Below are positions 16,371 through 24,455 of a DNA stretch of 48,904 nucleotides, piece after piece (the first letter of the stretch is position 1; each line of letters starts with the position of its first letter). A program made the position numbers and the translations under genes. The notes beneath the pieces were generated by a model. That model was not told the origin of the DNA and did no database searches. It saw only the letters and a list, made by a program, of their open reading frames with translations. The DNA is from Chloroflexota bacterium (GTDB lineage Bacteria > Chloroflexota > Dehalococcoidia > DSGV01). Location of the stretch: assembly GCA_021787985.1 (NCBI GenBank), contig JAJYLG010000014.1, positions 1 through 48,904 of the forward strand. The letters are read 5' to 3'.

Positions 16371-16376
16371 ATTGTG
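16371..16376 (-). promoter_or_regulatory. -10 element for a possibly leaderless deacetylase mRNA
   Basis: CACAAT on the minus strand, six bases before GTG 16364. It has the same geometry as hemW and the LLM gene at 45896. Confidence 0.4.
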
Positions 16377-16419
16377 CCGCAGCGACGCCCGCTGTCGCAC
16401 ACGGGCCGGATCCTCACGC

Positions 16420-16425
16420 TAGACT
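16420..16425 (+). promoter_or_regulatory. Putative -10 of the selB-nurA-herA operon
   Basis: TAGACT, 18 nt before GTG 16444, with AGGAGGG in between. Unlike several neighbours, this gene has both a leader and a strong ribosome-binding site. Confidence 0.5.
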
Positions 16426-16443
16426 GGCCGGCAGGAGGGACGC

Positions 16444-18315
16444 GTGTTTGTCATCGGCACCGCCGGCCACATCGACCATGGCAAGTCGACGCTGATCCAG
16501 CGGCTGACCGGCATCGACCCCGACCGCCTGGCCGAGGAGAAGGCGCGTGGCGTGACCATCGACCTGGGATTCGCCTGGCTACGACTGCCCGACGGCCGCG
16601 AGGTCTCGATCGTCGACGTCCCCGGGCACGAGCGATTCGTGCACAACATGCTCGCCGGCGTCGGCGGCATCGACCTGGCGCTGCTCGTCGTCGCGGCAGA
16701 CGACGGAGTGATGCCCCAGACCCGCGAGCACCTGGCAATCCTCGACCTGCTCGGCATCGAGCACGGCCTGGTGGCCCTCACCAAGATCGACCTCGTGGAC
16801 GACCCCGGCTGGGTCGAGCTGGTGGCAGAGGACATCCGTGCGCTGCTCGCCGACACGAGCCTTGCCGGCGCACCGATCGTGCCCGTATCCGCCGTGACCG
16901 GCGCGGGACTCGACGAGCTCCTCGCGGCGATCGCATCGCTGCTCGGCGCGCTGCCGCCTCGGCGCGACCTCGGCCGCCCGCGTCTGCCCATCGACCGCGC
17001 CTTCATCGTCGAGGGCTTTGGCACCGTGGTGACGGGCACCTTGCAAGACGGACACCTGCGCGTCGGTGACGAACTGGCGGTCGAGCCGGGCGGCCGGCGC
17101 GCGCGGGTGCGCGGCCTACAGACGCACCGCAAGCGCGTCGAGGGAGCCGAGCCCGGCACCCGCGTCGCCGTCAACCTGGCCGGCGTCGCTCGCGAGGACC
17201 TGGCCCGCGGCATGGTGCTGACCAGCCCGGGATGGCTCCAGCCGACGACGGCCCTGGACGTCCGGGTCCACGCCGTGCGCGAGCTGGCGAAGCCGCTGCG
17301 GCACAACCGCGAGGTCTCGGTCCACGTGGGCGCGGCCGAGACGCGCGGCCGGCTGCGCCTCCTCGATCGTGACGAGCTGGCGGCGGGCGAGGAGGGCTGG
17401 GCGCAGCTTCGCCTGGCCGAGCCCGTGGCCGCGGCCGCGGGCGACCGGCTGGTGTTGCGCACGCCGGTTACCACCGTCGCCGGCGGCCTGGTCGTCGACG
17501 CGCACCCCGGCCGCCACCGGCGCCGCCACCCGGCGACGATCGCCGCGTTGACCAGCCTGGCACGCGGCAGCGACGAGGACCGCGTGGCCGCTGCGCTGGC
17601 CGCCGGGCCGCTTTCCGCGGCGCAGGTGGCCGAGCGCGCCGCCGTCGACCTCGCGACAGCGCGCCGCGCCCTCGCCGCGCTCGCCGCTTCGGGCCGAGCC
17701 GCCCACCTGTCGAGCTCCGAGCGGTGGGCGCCCTCGACCTGGCTCGATCGCCTGGCCGACGCGGCCGGCGGCGCGCTGCGCGCCTACCACCGCCAGTTCC
17801 CCATGCGCCCGGGAATGTCGCGCGGCGAGCTCCGGACCCGCCTCGGCCTCGACGCCCGTGCCTTCGACGACGTGGTCGCCCTGCTCGCGGACCGCGGCGT
17901 CCTGCTCGACGCGCGCAGCCACCTGCGCGCGCCGGACTTCGTGCCGTCGCTCACCGCCCAGCAGCGGACCGAGGCTGACCGCTACCTTGCCGCGCTGGAG
18001 CGCAATCCGTTCACCACCGAGCCACCCCAGCCGCCGCCGGCCGAGGTGCTGTCGTTCATGGAGTCGGCCGGCGAGCTCGTCCGCTGCCAGGACGACACGG
18101 TCTTCCACGCCACCGTGTTCCACCGCTCGGCGCACCGTGTGCTCGGCCTCATCCGCGACCACGGCACCACGACGCTGGCCGAAGTGCGCGACGCGCTCGG
18201 CGCCAGCCGCAAGTACGCGCAAGCGCTGCTCGAGGAGATGGACACGCGCGGGCTCACCCTGCGGCGCGGAGACGCGCGCGTCCTCGGCCCGCGGGCGCCG
18301 GAGTTCGCGGCATGA
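16444..18315 (+). CDS. selB: Selenocysteine-specific translation elongation factor SelB
   Basis: A GTPase of 623 residues that carries Sec-tRNA to the ribosome at UGA codons followed by a SECIS hairpin. The GTP-binding motifs are GHIDHGKST (8-16), DVPGHE (58-63) and TKID (113-116), with EF-Tu-like barrels up to about residue 345. The C-terminal ~270 residues are the winged-helix array that binds SECIS RNA ([19 protein letters not shown] and the final [20 protein letters not shown]). The start GTG 16444 has AGGAGGG upstream. Its TGA overlaps the nurA ATG. No selA, selC or selD is in the window. Confidence 0.95.
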   Translation: MFVIGTAGHIDHGKSTLIQRLTGIDPDRLAEEKARGVTIDLGFAWLRLPDGREVSIVDVPGHERFVHNMLAGVGGIDLALLVVAADDGVMPQTREHLAILDLLGIEHGLVALTKIDLVDDPGWVELVAEDIRALLADTSLAGAPIVPVSAVTGAGLDELLAAIASLLGALPPRRDLGRPRLPIDRAFIVEGFGTVVTGTLQDGHLRVGDELAVEPGGRRARVRGLQTHRKRVEGAEPGTRVAVNLAGVAREDLARGMVLTSPGWLQPTTALDVRVHAVRELAKPLRHNREVSVHVGAAETRGRLRLLDRDELAAGEEGWAQLRLAEPVAAAAGDRLVLRTPVTTVAGGLVVDAHPGRHRRRHPATIAALTSLARGSDEDRVAAALAAGPLSAAQVAERAAVDLATARRALAALAASGRAAHLSSSERWAPSTWLDRLADAAGGALRAYHRQFPMRPGMSRGELRTRLGLDARAFDDVVALLADRGVLLDARSHLRAPDFVPSLTAQQRTEADRYLAALERNPFTTEPPQPPPAEVLSFMESAGELVRCQDDTVFHATVFHRSAHRVLGLIRDHGTTTLAEVRDALGASRKYAQALLEEMDTRGLTLRRGDARVLGPRAPEFAA

Positions 18316-19571
18316 CACTCGACCTGGAGCAGATCGCCGCGCACCTGCCGGCCCTGCGCGAGCGTCAGGCCGAGGCAGCTCGCGAGCGGCAAGCGCGCTT
18401 GCAAGCCGCGCTCGCCCAGGCGACCGGTCCGCTGGCCGAGCCCGGCGCGCTGGTCGCCCGGATCGGCGAACCGCGGACGAGCTGGTCTTGGGCACAACCG
18501 CTCGATCGGCTCGACGCACGCTGTCGCTCAACCGCCCCGCCGGCCCGCTACACCGTGGTCGCCACCGACGGCTCGCACGTCGCCCCCGACCGTCACGCGT
18601 CGCTCGCCTACTACGTCGTGAACGTCGGCCGCGTCCGTCTTCACTACGGCGTCGAGCCGTCCGCCACGCTCGACTCGGTCGCCGTGCTCGAGGACCGCGA
18701 GGACGCGCTGATGGTGCGCTCCAGCGCCGACGCCAGCGCGGAGGAGCGCGTCTCCGGCGCCCTGCTCGGCGGACTGCGCGCGGTACGCGAGCTGCAGGCC
18801 GTGGCCGACCTGGCCGAGGCGGAGCCGGGCGACTGGCCGGTCGTCGGGCTGCTCGACGGCACGCTCGTCCCTTGGGCGCTCGCGCCGCTGGTGTCCGGCA
18901 CAGGCCGCGAAGAGGTGCGCCGCATGCTGATCGACGAGGGCGTGGTGCAAGCCCTCGATCGGCTGCGCGCGGTCGCCGCGCGTCGCCAGGTGGTAGTAGC
19001 GAGCTACATCAGCAACCCCAACGCGTCCGAGGTCGTCCATGCCCTGCGCCTCGCCTCATGTCCGCTCCTCGATCGCGGCTCTCCGACCGAAGGCGTCGCC
19101 TGGTGCGAGCGCTGTCCGCGGGGCGGGCCGGCCGGCGGGCGCGACTGCGACCGCGTCGGCGCGGAGCCGGACGCCCGGCCCTTCCGCCGGCTGCTCGCAC
19201 CGGGCGAACGCAGCGGCGTCTTCCTCCGCCGGAACGTGAGCCGCGACGCGGTCGAGGCGCTCGTCGAGCGTGCGGGCCACCCGGTGGGATTCGCCTATTG
19301 CAACGTCGGGCCGGAGGTCGCTCGGCTCGAGTTCCCGCTCTGGGCCCTGCAGTCCGGCGGCGCGGCCGACCTGCTGCACGCGGTGGTGCAGGACCAAGCG
19401 ACCCAGGGCGCCGGCTACCCGGTGGCGCTCCAGGAGGCGCACGAGCAAGCTGTCATCACCGCCCACGACCGTGGCGCGCTCGACGGGCTGCTCGAGCGGA
19501 CCGTCGGCGCGGCGCTGGGCTGGGGAGACGTGGGCGCGAAGCGGCGGAGCAAGCTGCGGAGGGCAGTGTGA
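18312..19571 (+). CDS. nurA: NurA-domain nuclease
   Basis: A NurA-fold 5'-3' exonuclease/endonuclease of 419 residues that works with the HerA motor at 20188 to resect DNA ends. Predicted Mn-binding acidic residues are D86 in ATDGSH and D182 in GLLDGT. A conserved C-terminal histidine region (VITAHDRGALD) is present. The N-terminal ~50 residues are an amphipathic, possibly coiled helix. A Cys-containing insert around residues 255-285 (CPLLDRG, WCERCPRG, DCDR) is unusual and could bind a metal. ATG 18312 overlaps the selB stop, and its own TGA overlaps the next GTG. The NurA call is strong; polarity is inferred. Confidence 0.85.
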   Translation: MTLDLEQIAAHLPALRERQAEAARERQARLQAALAQATGPLAEPGALVARIGEPRTSWSWAQPLDRLDARCRSTAPPARYTVVATDGSHVAPDRHASLAYYVVNVGRVRLHYGVEPSATLDSVAVLEDREDALMVRSSADASAEERVSGALLGGLRAVRELQAVADLAEAEPGDWPVVGLLDGTLVPWALAPLVSGTGREEVRRMLIDEGVVQALDRLRAVAARRQVVVASYISNPNASEVVHALRLASCPLLDRGSPTEGVAWCERCPRGGPAGGRDCDRVGAEPDARPFRRLLAPGERSGVFLRRNVSRDAVEALVERAGHPVGFAYCNVGPEVARLEFPLWALQSGGAADLLHAVVQDQATQGAGYPVALQEAHEQAVITAHDRGALDGLLERTVGAALGWGDVGAKRRSKLRRAV

Positions 19572-20191
19572 ACGAGCGCATGGGCGAGGCGCCGTGGTAC
19601 GGGCGCGTCACGTCGGCCACGGTCAGCGGCTTCACGGCGGAGTGCTGGAGCGAGGACACGGAGGGTGCGCGGGTGCCGCGCTTCGGCGAGCTGGTCTGCG
19701 CGGTCGACGGCCCGGCGCCGGTCTACGCGCTCGTCACGGACGTCGCCACCGGCCCGGCGGACAGCACCCGGCCGGTCCAGCTCCGAGGCGCGCCGGGCGT
19801 GCCGTTGGAGGAGGTTCACCGCCAACACCCGCACGTCCTCCCGCTGCTGCGTACCGGCTTCTCCGCCACGACCGTCGGCCACGGTCGGGACGGCACTCTG
19901 CGGCCGTCCTTGCCCGGCAGCCCGCCCCCCGTGCTGGCCGGGGTGCGCGGCTGCACCGACGACGAGCTGGCGCAGGTCTGCCGCTCGCCCGACTTCGTGC
20001 CGCTCCTGATGCTGACGGGCGTGCTGGGCGACCAGGCGCTGGCCGCGCTCGTCCGGCGCGCGGCGGCGACACACCCCGACCCGAGTGGGGAGCTGGTACG
20101 GCTGTGCCGCGAGATCGGCGCGCACTACGCTGGCGACCCGCAGCGCTGGATGACCTTGCTGCGGCTCGTGGACCCTGGAGGCGAGGCATGA
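19568..20191 (+). CDS. Small HAS-barrel-like protein between nurA and herA
   Basis: Product of 207 residues. The first ~100 (YGRVTSATVSGFTAECW, VPRFGELVCAV, PVYALVTDV) resemble the HAS-barrel that begins HerA-type ATPases, here without the motor. The rest (LAGVRGCTDDELAQVC, DFVPLLMLTGVLGDQALAALVRR) is mainly helical. GTG 19568 overlaps the nurA stop as GTGA; ATG 19580 is an alternative. The TGA overlaps the herA ATG, so the protein is made together with both. It may be an adaptor that mixes with the HerA hexamer or docks NurA. Fold assignment is by eye. Confidence 0.65.
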   Translation: MNERMGEAPWYGRVTSATVSGFTAECWSEDTEGARVPRFGELVCAVDGPAPVYALVTDVATGPADSTRPVQLRGAPGVPLEEVHRQHPHVLPLLRTGFSATTVGHGRDGTLRPSLPGSPPPVLAGVRGCTDDELAQVCRSPDFVPLLMLTGVLGDQALAALVRRAAATHPDPSGELVRLCREIGAHYAGDPQRWMTLLRLVDPGGEA

Positions 20192-21888
20192 ACGGTCCCC
20201 AGCCGGCGTCCCGGCTCCTCGGCTACGTCACGGCCGGCTCGCTCGAGCGCGGGCTCGAGGTAACGCTGGCGCCCGAGACGCCGTTCGACGACCCGGCGAT
20301 GGTCGGCGTGGGCTATTACGTCGCCATCGAGAGCGGCAGCCTCGCCTACCTGGGCATGGTGACCGACGTGCGACTGGCCTCCGGCAACGGCATCGCCGGG
20401 CTGCCAGCCGCCACCGCGTCGCCGTTCGTGCGCAAGGCGCTCAGCGGCGCGGGCGTGTACGGTCAGCTCGCCGTTCGGCCGTACGTGGTGATCGCCGCGC
20501 GGGGCGCCCGCGAGGCGGTCGCTCGTGCGCGAACGATCCCGGGGCATTTCGCGCCGGTGCGTCAGGCGTCACGGGCGGAGATCGCACAGGTGTTCGGGGA
20601 GGAGGGCGACGACCGCATCTACGTCGGCACGCCGGTGGACCTGGAGGACGCGCCGATCTGCCTCTCGTACGATGCGCTGCTCGAGCGCTCGATCGGCGTC
20701 TTCGGCCGCACCGGCACGGGGAAGTCGTTCCTGACGCGGCTGGCGCTGGCCGAGCTACTCGTCCGGGGGAAGGCCCAGGAACGCGCGGCGCGACGCGCTG
20801 TCGGGCTCATCTTCGACCTGCACGGGGACTACGGCTGGGAGGGCCAGGCCGACCCCCTTTCCGGCTCCGTCAAGCCGCCGGGGCTGAAGCAGCTCTTCCC
20901 GCAGGATGTCTCGGTGTTCGCGCTCGACCCGAACGCCGGCCCGGCCAAGCGCAGCAACGCCGAGGAGCTACACATCTGGCCGGGCGAGATCGAGCCGGAG
21001 GACCTCGACGCCTCCCGCGAGGCGCTCCGCCTCACCGAGCAGGCCGTGATGGCGGCGTTCGAGCTGCAGCGCCGTTACGGCGCCCGCTGGGTGCTGCGCG
21101 TGCTGGAAGAGGCGCAACGCGACGAGACCGACGACGGCGAGTCGGCGACAAGCCCGCTGAACGCGCTGGCCCACGACTTGAACTTCCAACCCGGCACGAT
21201 CACCAACCTGCTGCGCGTCCTGCGGCTGCTCAGCCGGGCAGCCTACTGGCGCGCCGAGCGCCCGGCACACGGCACGGCGAAGGACGCCATTCTCGGGCGC
21301 CTGCAGTCTGGTCAGTGGGTGATCGTGGACTTCAACGCCCGGCTGGTGCCGCGCGAGGCGCACTACGTCTTCCTGGCGAACTTCCTCACGCGCCGGATCT
21401 ACGACCAGTGGCGGCGCAAGGCTGAGGAGGAGCCGGGCGACTCGCCGGCCTACCCGCCGCACCTGGTGGTCGCGGTGGAAGAGGCGCACAACTTCCTCAG
21501 CCGCCAGCTCGCCGGGCTCACGGCCTTCGGCCAGATCGCCCGCGAGCTGCGCAAGTACAACGTGACGCTGCTGGTGATCGACCAGCGGCCAAGCGATATC
21601 GACCCGGAGGTGATGTCGCAGATCGCTACCCGCTTCGTGCTCAAGCTCGACAACGAGCGAGACGTGGAGGCCGTCCTCGAGGGGCAGGAGGACCGGGGCG
21701 GCCTGAAGGCGATCGTCAACCGGTTGAACACGCAGCGGGAAGCCGTGATCGTCGGCCACGCGGTCCCGGTCCCGGTGGTGGCGCGCGTCCGCATGTGGGA
21801 CCAGGCCGAGCAGCGGAAGATCGTAGAGCGGCGCAGGAGGACCGTCGGCGCGGCCGGCGCCACGGCAGACGACCTCTACCGCCGCTGA
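20188..21888 (+). CDS. herA: HerA-type hexameric DNA-translocating ATPase
   Basis: A FtsK/HerA-superfamily pump of 566 residues. The N-terminal ~150 residues form a HAS barrel (LLGYVTAGSLERGLEVTL). Walker A is GRTGTGKS (173-180). Walker B is HLVVAVEEAHN (425-435) with catalytic Glu at 431/432. The later LLVIDQRPSDIDPEVMSQIATRF is the conserved sensor/Arg-containing block. A helical insertion lies at ~250-330. ATG 20188 overlaps the preceding stop, so upstream open frame is nurA shadow. With NurA it should form the end-resection machine seen in archaea and some bacteria. Repair or defence cannot be decided from sequence. Confidence 0.93.
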   Translation: MNGPQPASRLLGYVTAGSLERGLEVTLAPETPFDDPAMVGVGYYVAIESGSLAYLGMVTDVRLASGNGIAGLPAATASPFVRKALSGAGVYGQLAVRPYVVIAARGAREAVARARTIPGHFAPVRQASRAEIAQVFGEEGDDRIYVGTPVDLEDAPICLSYDALLERSIGVFGRTGTGKSFLTRLALAELLVRGKAQERAARRAVGLIFDLHGDYGWEGQADPLSGSVKPPGLKQLFPQDVSVFALDPNAGPAKRSNAEELHIWPGEIEPEDLDASREALRLTEQAVMAAFELQRRYGARWVLRVLEEAQRDETDDGESATSPLNALAHDLNFQPGTITNLLRVLRLLSRAAYWRAERPAHGTAKDAILGRLQSGQWVIVDFNARLVPREAHYVFLANFLTRRIYDQWRRKAEEEPGDSPAYPPHLVVAVEEAHNFLSRQLAGLTAFGQIARELRKYNVTLLVIDQRPSDIDPEVMSQIATRFVLKLDNERDVEAVLEGQEDRGGLKAIVNRLNTQREAVIVGHAVPVPVVARVRMWDQAEQRKIVERRRRTVGAAGATADDLYRR

Positions 21889-21919
21889 TCCTGCACGGGA
21901 AGGGCCGGCCCCGCCCCGC

Positions 21920-21925
21920 TACAAT
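21920..21925 (+). promoter_or_regulatory. Putative -10 of def
   Basis: TACAAT 28 nt before GTG 21953, with CAGGAGCG in between as ribosome-binding site. Confidence 0.5.
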
Positions 21926-21952
21926 GACACCAAGAGTCCCCAGGAGCGCACC

Positions 21953-22462
21953 GTGACCGTCCGCCGCATCCGCGTGATCCCGGACCCGGCCCTTCGCCAG
22001 AAGGCGAAGCGGGTCACCCGCATCAACGACTCGACTCAGCGGCTCATCGACGACCTGGTCGAGACGATGCGGGCGGCGCCTGGCGTGGGGTTGGCGGCGC
22101 CCCAGGTAGGCGTCTCGCTGCGCGTCATCGTCGTCGAGGTGCCCGAGGAGCCGCTCTACACGCTCGTCAACCCCGAGGTCGTCAAGAAGAGCGGGGAGCG
22201 GCGCGTCGAAGAGGGCTGCCTGAGCGTGCCCGGCTACAAGGCGACGATCACGCGCTCCGTCTCCGTCACGGTCAAGGCCCAGGACCGCACGGGCAAGCCG
22301 TGCCGCATCAAGGCGACCGGCCTGCTCGCACAGGCGCTCGAGCACGAGATCGACCACCTCAACGGCATCCTCTACATCGACTACCTGAGCTCGATGGACG
22401 AGCTGGTGCCGGTGGGCGCGTCCGAGACCGAGGGAGAAGGGGCGCTGACCAGCGGGATCTAG
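21953..22462 (+). CDS. def: Peptide deformylase
   Basis: A metallo-deformylase of 169 residues that removes the N-formyl group from nascent proteins. All three motifs are present: GVGLAAPQVG (motif 1), EEGCLSVPG (motif 2, metal-binding Cys) and HEIDHLNG (H131-E132-H135, motif 3). GTG 21953 has AGGAGC 7 nt upstream. The last residues (EGALTSGI) and the TAG stop run into the left end of a palindromic element starting at 22459, so the original C-terminus may have been altered. Confidence 0.96.
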   Translation: MTVRRIRVIPDPALRQKAKRVTRINDSTQRLIDDLVETMRAAPGVGLAAPQVGVSLRVIVVEVPEEPLYTLVNPEVVKKSGERRVEEGCLSVPGYKATITRSVSVTVKAQDRTGKPCRIKATGLLAQALEHEIDHLNGILYIDYLSSMDELVPVGASETEGEGALTSGI

Positions 22463-22638
22463 CAGGCCGCTGAACAAGGGGAGCGCAGAGGGGCCAAGCC
22501 CCTCCGGCGGGGTCTGCCCCCGCGATCTGGCCGGGCCGTGGGGGTGTCCCCCAGATACATAGCCCACCCCCTCCCTGGTCTGTACGCCAGGAAGGGGGCA
22601 GGGGGATGGTCGAAACAGATTACTCGACACCCTGCTAG
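22459..22638. mobile_element. MITE-like palindromic element between def and cca
   Basis: A block of about 180 bp bounded by CTAGCAGG (22459-22466) and its complement CCTGCTAG (22631-22638). Inside are further GC-rich inverted repeats (GGCCAAGCCCCTCC, CCCCCTCCCT, AAGGGGGCAGGGGG). No transposase is encoded. The left end supplies the stop codon of def, and the right end lies where the N-terminus of cca should start. Confidence 0.55.
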
Positions 22639-24115
22639 AACGCCTGTCCCACCCGAGCTCGCGGCCGCGTTCGACGAGCACCTTGGCGTGCGCTGGTGGT
22701 GCGTCGGCGGCGCTGTGCGCGACGCCCTCCTTGGCCGACCGGCGCGCGACGTGGACCTGGTGGTAGACGGCGACCCGATCGCCGCCGCCGCCCGCCTCGC
22801 CCGGCGACTGGGCGGCACCGCCGTCACCCTCGACGCCGATCTCCCGGTGGAGCGTGTCGTGCTGGGGCGGCCCATCGCCGGCGTGCGGACCATCGATCTC
22901 CAGCCCCCGCGTGGCGACCTCGCGCACGACCTGCGTGAGCGCGACTACACCGCAAACGCCGTCGCCTGGGACCCGCGTGCCCCCGCCACGCTGATCGACC
23001 CGCTCGGCGGCACGGCCGATATCCGCGCGCGGCGCCTTCGCATGGTCTCGCCGGCGAACCTCGACGCCGACCCGTTGCGACTGCTGCGCGCGGTTCGGCT
23101 GTTCGCGGAGCGCCTCTTGCGACCCGACCCCGAGACCGCGACCGCCATCCGCGTCCGCGCCGGGATGGTGACGCGCGCCGCGCCAGAACGGCTGCAGTAC
23201 GAGCTGCGCGTCACCCTCGCCAGCCACCGCGCCGCCCGCGCCCTGCGGCTGGCCGACACCCTCGGCCTCATCGACCCTCTGCTCCCCGAGCTGGCCGAGG
23301 GCCGGGGCTTTCGCCAGCCAAAGGAGCACTACTACAACGTCCTCCAGCACCAGCTCGCGGCGGTCCAGGCGCTCGACCGCCTGCTTGCGCCACGGGCCAC
23401 CGGCGCGAAAGCTCGGCGGCTGCGGGCCGTGACCTGGCATCCAGAGCAGGGCTTGGGGCCCTGGCGACGGCGCTGGGCCGGGGCGGCCGACTCGCCCGGC
23501 GGCCGGCGCCGCGCGATCCTCAAGCTCGCCACCCTGCTCCACGACGTCGCCAAGCCACGCACGCGCGGTTGGCGGCCGGACGGCCGAATGCACTTCTTCG
23601 GCCACGCCGAGCAGGGCGGCAAGATCGCGCGCGCGGCCCTCGCCCGGTTGCGCTTCTCACGCGCGGACCAGGAGGTCGTCGCCTTGCTCGTCACGGAGCA
23701 CCTGCGACCGCTGCAACTCTCGTCCGGCGAGCTGCCGACGCGACGGGCGGTGTTCCGCTTCGTGCGCGACCTCAGCGGCCTGGAAGTCGATGCCCTGCTG
23801 TTGTCGCTCGCCGACCACGTCGCCACCGTCGGTCCGCGCCTCACGCCGGACGACCTCGTGTCGCACGTGGCCTACAGCCGCTGGCTGCTGGACACGGCCG
23901 AGGAGATCGCCGCTGGCACGGCCACCCGCAAACGGCTGCTGGACGGTGGCGTTCTCATGCAGGCGCTCGGCCTGCAGCCCGGGTCGGAGGTCGGACGCCT
24001 GCTTCGCGCCGTCGAGGAGGCCTGGGCGGCAGGCGAGATCGGCACACTGGACGAGGCGCTGACACTGGCGCGACGCTTGCATGAGCAAGGCGAGGCGAGG
24101 CGAGGTGAGCCGTGA
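22538..24115 (+). CDS. cca: CCA-adding tRNA nucleotidyltransferase / poly(A) polymerase family with HD domain
   Basis: Adds or repairs the 3' CCA of tRNAs. The nucleotidyltransferase head is VGGAVRDALLGRPARDVDLV (the DVD acidic pair is catalytic), followed by RDYTANAVAW and the RNA-binding domain around RLLRAVRLFAERL. A C-terminal HD phosphohydrolase domain contains LLHDVAKP and GHAEQGG. The start is uncertain. Frame-consistent GTGs at 22538 and 22544 lie inside the palindromic element, and the next, GTG 22688, would remove the N-terminal helix PPELAAAFDEH. The last 27 codons lie in a ~240-bp segment repeated at 25211. The stop is TGA 24113-24115, overlapping the next GTG. Confidence 0.88.
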   Translation: MGVSPRYIAHPLPGLYARKGAGGWSKQITRHPARTPVPPELAAAFDEHLGVRWWCVGGAVRDALLGRPARDVDLVVDGDPIAAAARLARRLGGTAVTLDADLPVERVVLGRPIAGVRTIDLQPPRGDLAHDLRERDYTANAVAWDPRAPATLIDPLGGTADIRARRLRMVSPANLDADPLRLLRAVRLFAERLLRPDPETATAIRVRAGMVTRAAPERLQYELRVTLASHRAARALRLADTLGLIDPLLPELAEGRGFRQPKEHYYNVLQHQLAAVQALDRLLAPRATGAKARRLRAVTWHPEQGLGPWRRRWAGAADSPGGRRRAILKLATLLHDVAKPRTRGWRPDGRMHFFGHAEQGGKIARAALARLRFSRADQEVVALLVTEHLRPLQLSSGELPTRRAVFRFVRDLSGLEVDALLLSLADHVATVGPRLTPDDLVSHVAYSRWLLDTAEEIAAGTATRKRLLDGGVLMQALGLQPGSEVGRLLRAVEEAWAAGEIGTLDEALTLARRLHEQGEARRGEP

Positions 24116-24271
24116 AGCTGAAGCTAGGTGTGATGGGTTCATCGGGCGGGGCCATCGCGCCCGAGCTGCTCGAACAGGCGTACGTCCTTGGGCGCGCGGC
24201 CGCCCAGCGCGACCTGGTGGTCATCACCGGGGCGTGCCCAGGCCTGCCCTTGGCCGCAGCCCGCGGCGCGC
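24032..24271 (+). repeat. Direct repeat, left copy (cca 3' end plus LOG 5' end)
   Basis: Nearly identical to 25211-25450 at a constant offset of 1179 bp; only a few single-base differences are seen, clustered near the right end. It covers the last ~27 codons of cca and the first ~50 codons of the LOG gene. Confidence 0.9.
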
Positions 24272-24420
24272 TCCGGCGGCGGGAAGCCGCGTTCCCGTCT
24301 GTGGTGTGGGCCGCCCGGCCTGCGCCGGCATCCTCACCTGCCAGGAGGGCTGTCCGGCCTGCCACGGCTGTGGCTGCAACAGGAGCGGGTGACCGGCGCG
24401 GGCAGCCGAGCGACGGCTAA
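24112..24420 (+). pseudogene. Truncated first copy of the LOG-family gene
   Basis: The first ~52 residues (LGVMGSSGGAIAPELLEQAY through ITGACPG) match the intact gene at 25291-25875 almost exactly. After about 24271 the frame leaves the family and continues as unrelated Ala/Arg-rich sequence to a stop at 24420. It lacks the GGRSGTLGEF phosphate-binding and catalytic motif, so it cannot be a working LOG enzyme. It is the left product of a duplication or insertion event. It may still be translated, because its GTG overlaps the cca stop. Confidence 0.8.
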
Positions 24421-24426
24421 ACCGAG

Positions 24427-24432
24427 TACACT
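24427..24432 (+). promoter_or_regulatory. -10 element upstream of the coiled-coil gene
   Basis: TACACT, exactly 6 nt before ATG 24439. That ATG opens a 12-codon reading frame (MKGTREWSWKSV) ending at 24477, which overlaps the start of the 24456 gene. AAAGGAA within it serves as the ribosome-binding site for 24456. Confidence 0.45.
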
Positions 24433-24455
24433 GCGGACATGAAAGGAACACGCGA

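Noticed and set aside
21716-23605. Long minus-strand open frame across herA, def and cca
   Set aside because: It spans three genes with clear motifs on the other strand; it is a GC-rich shadow without family features.
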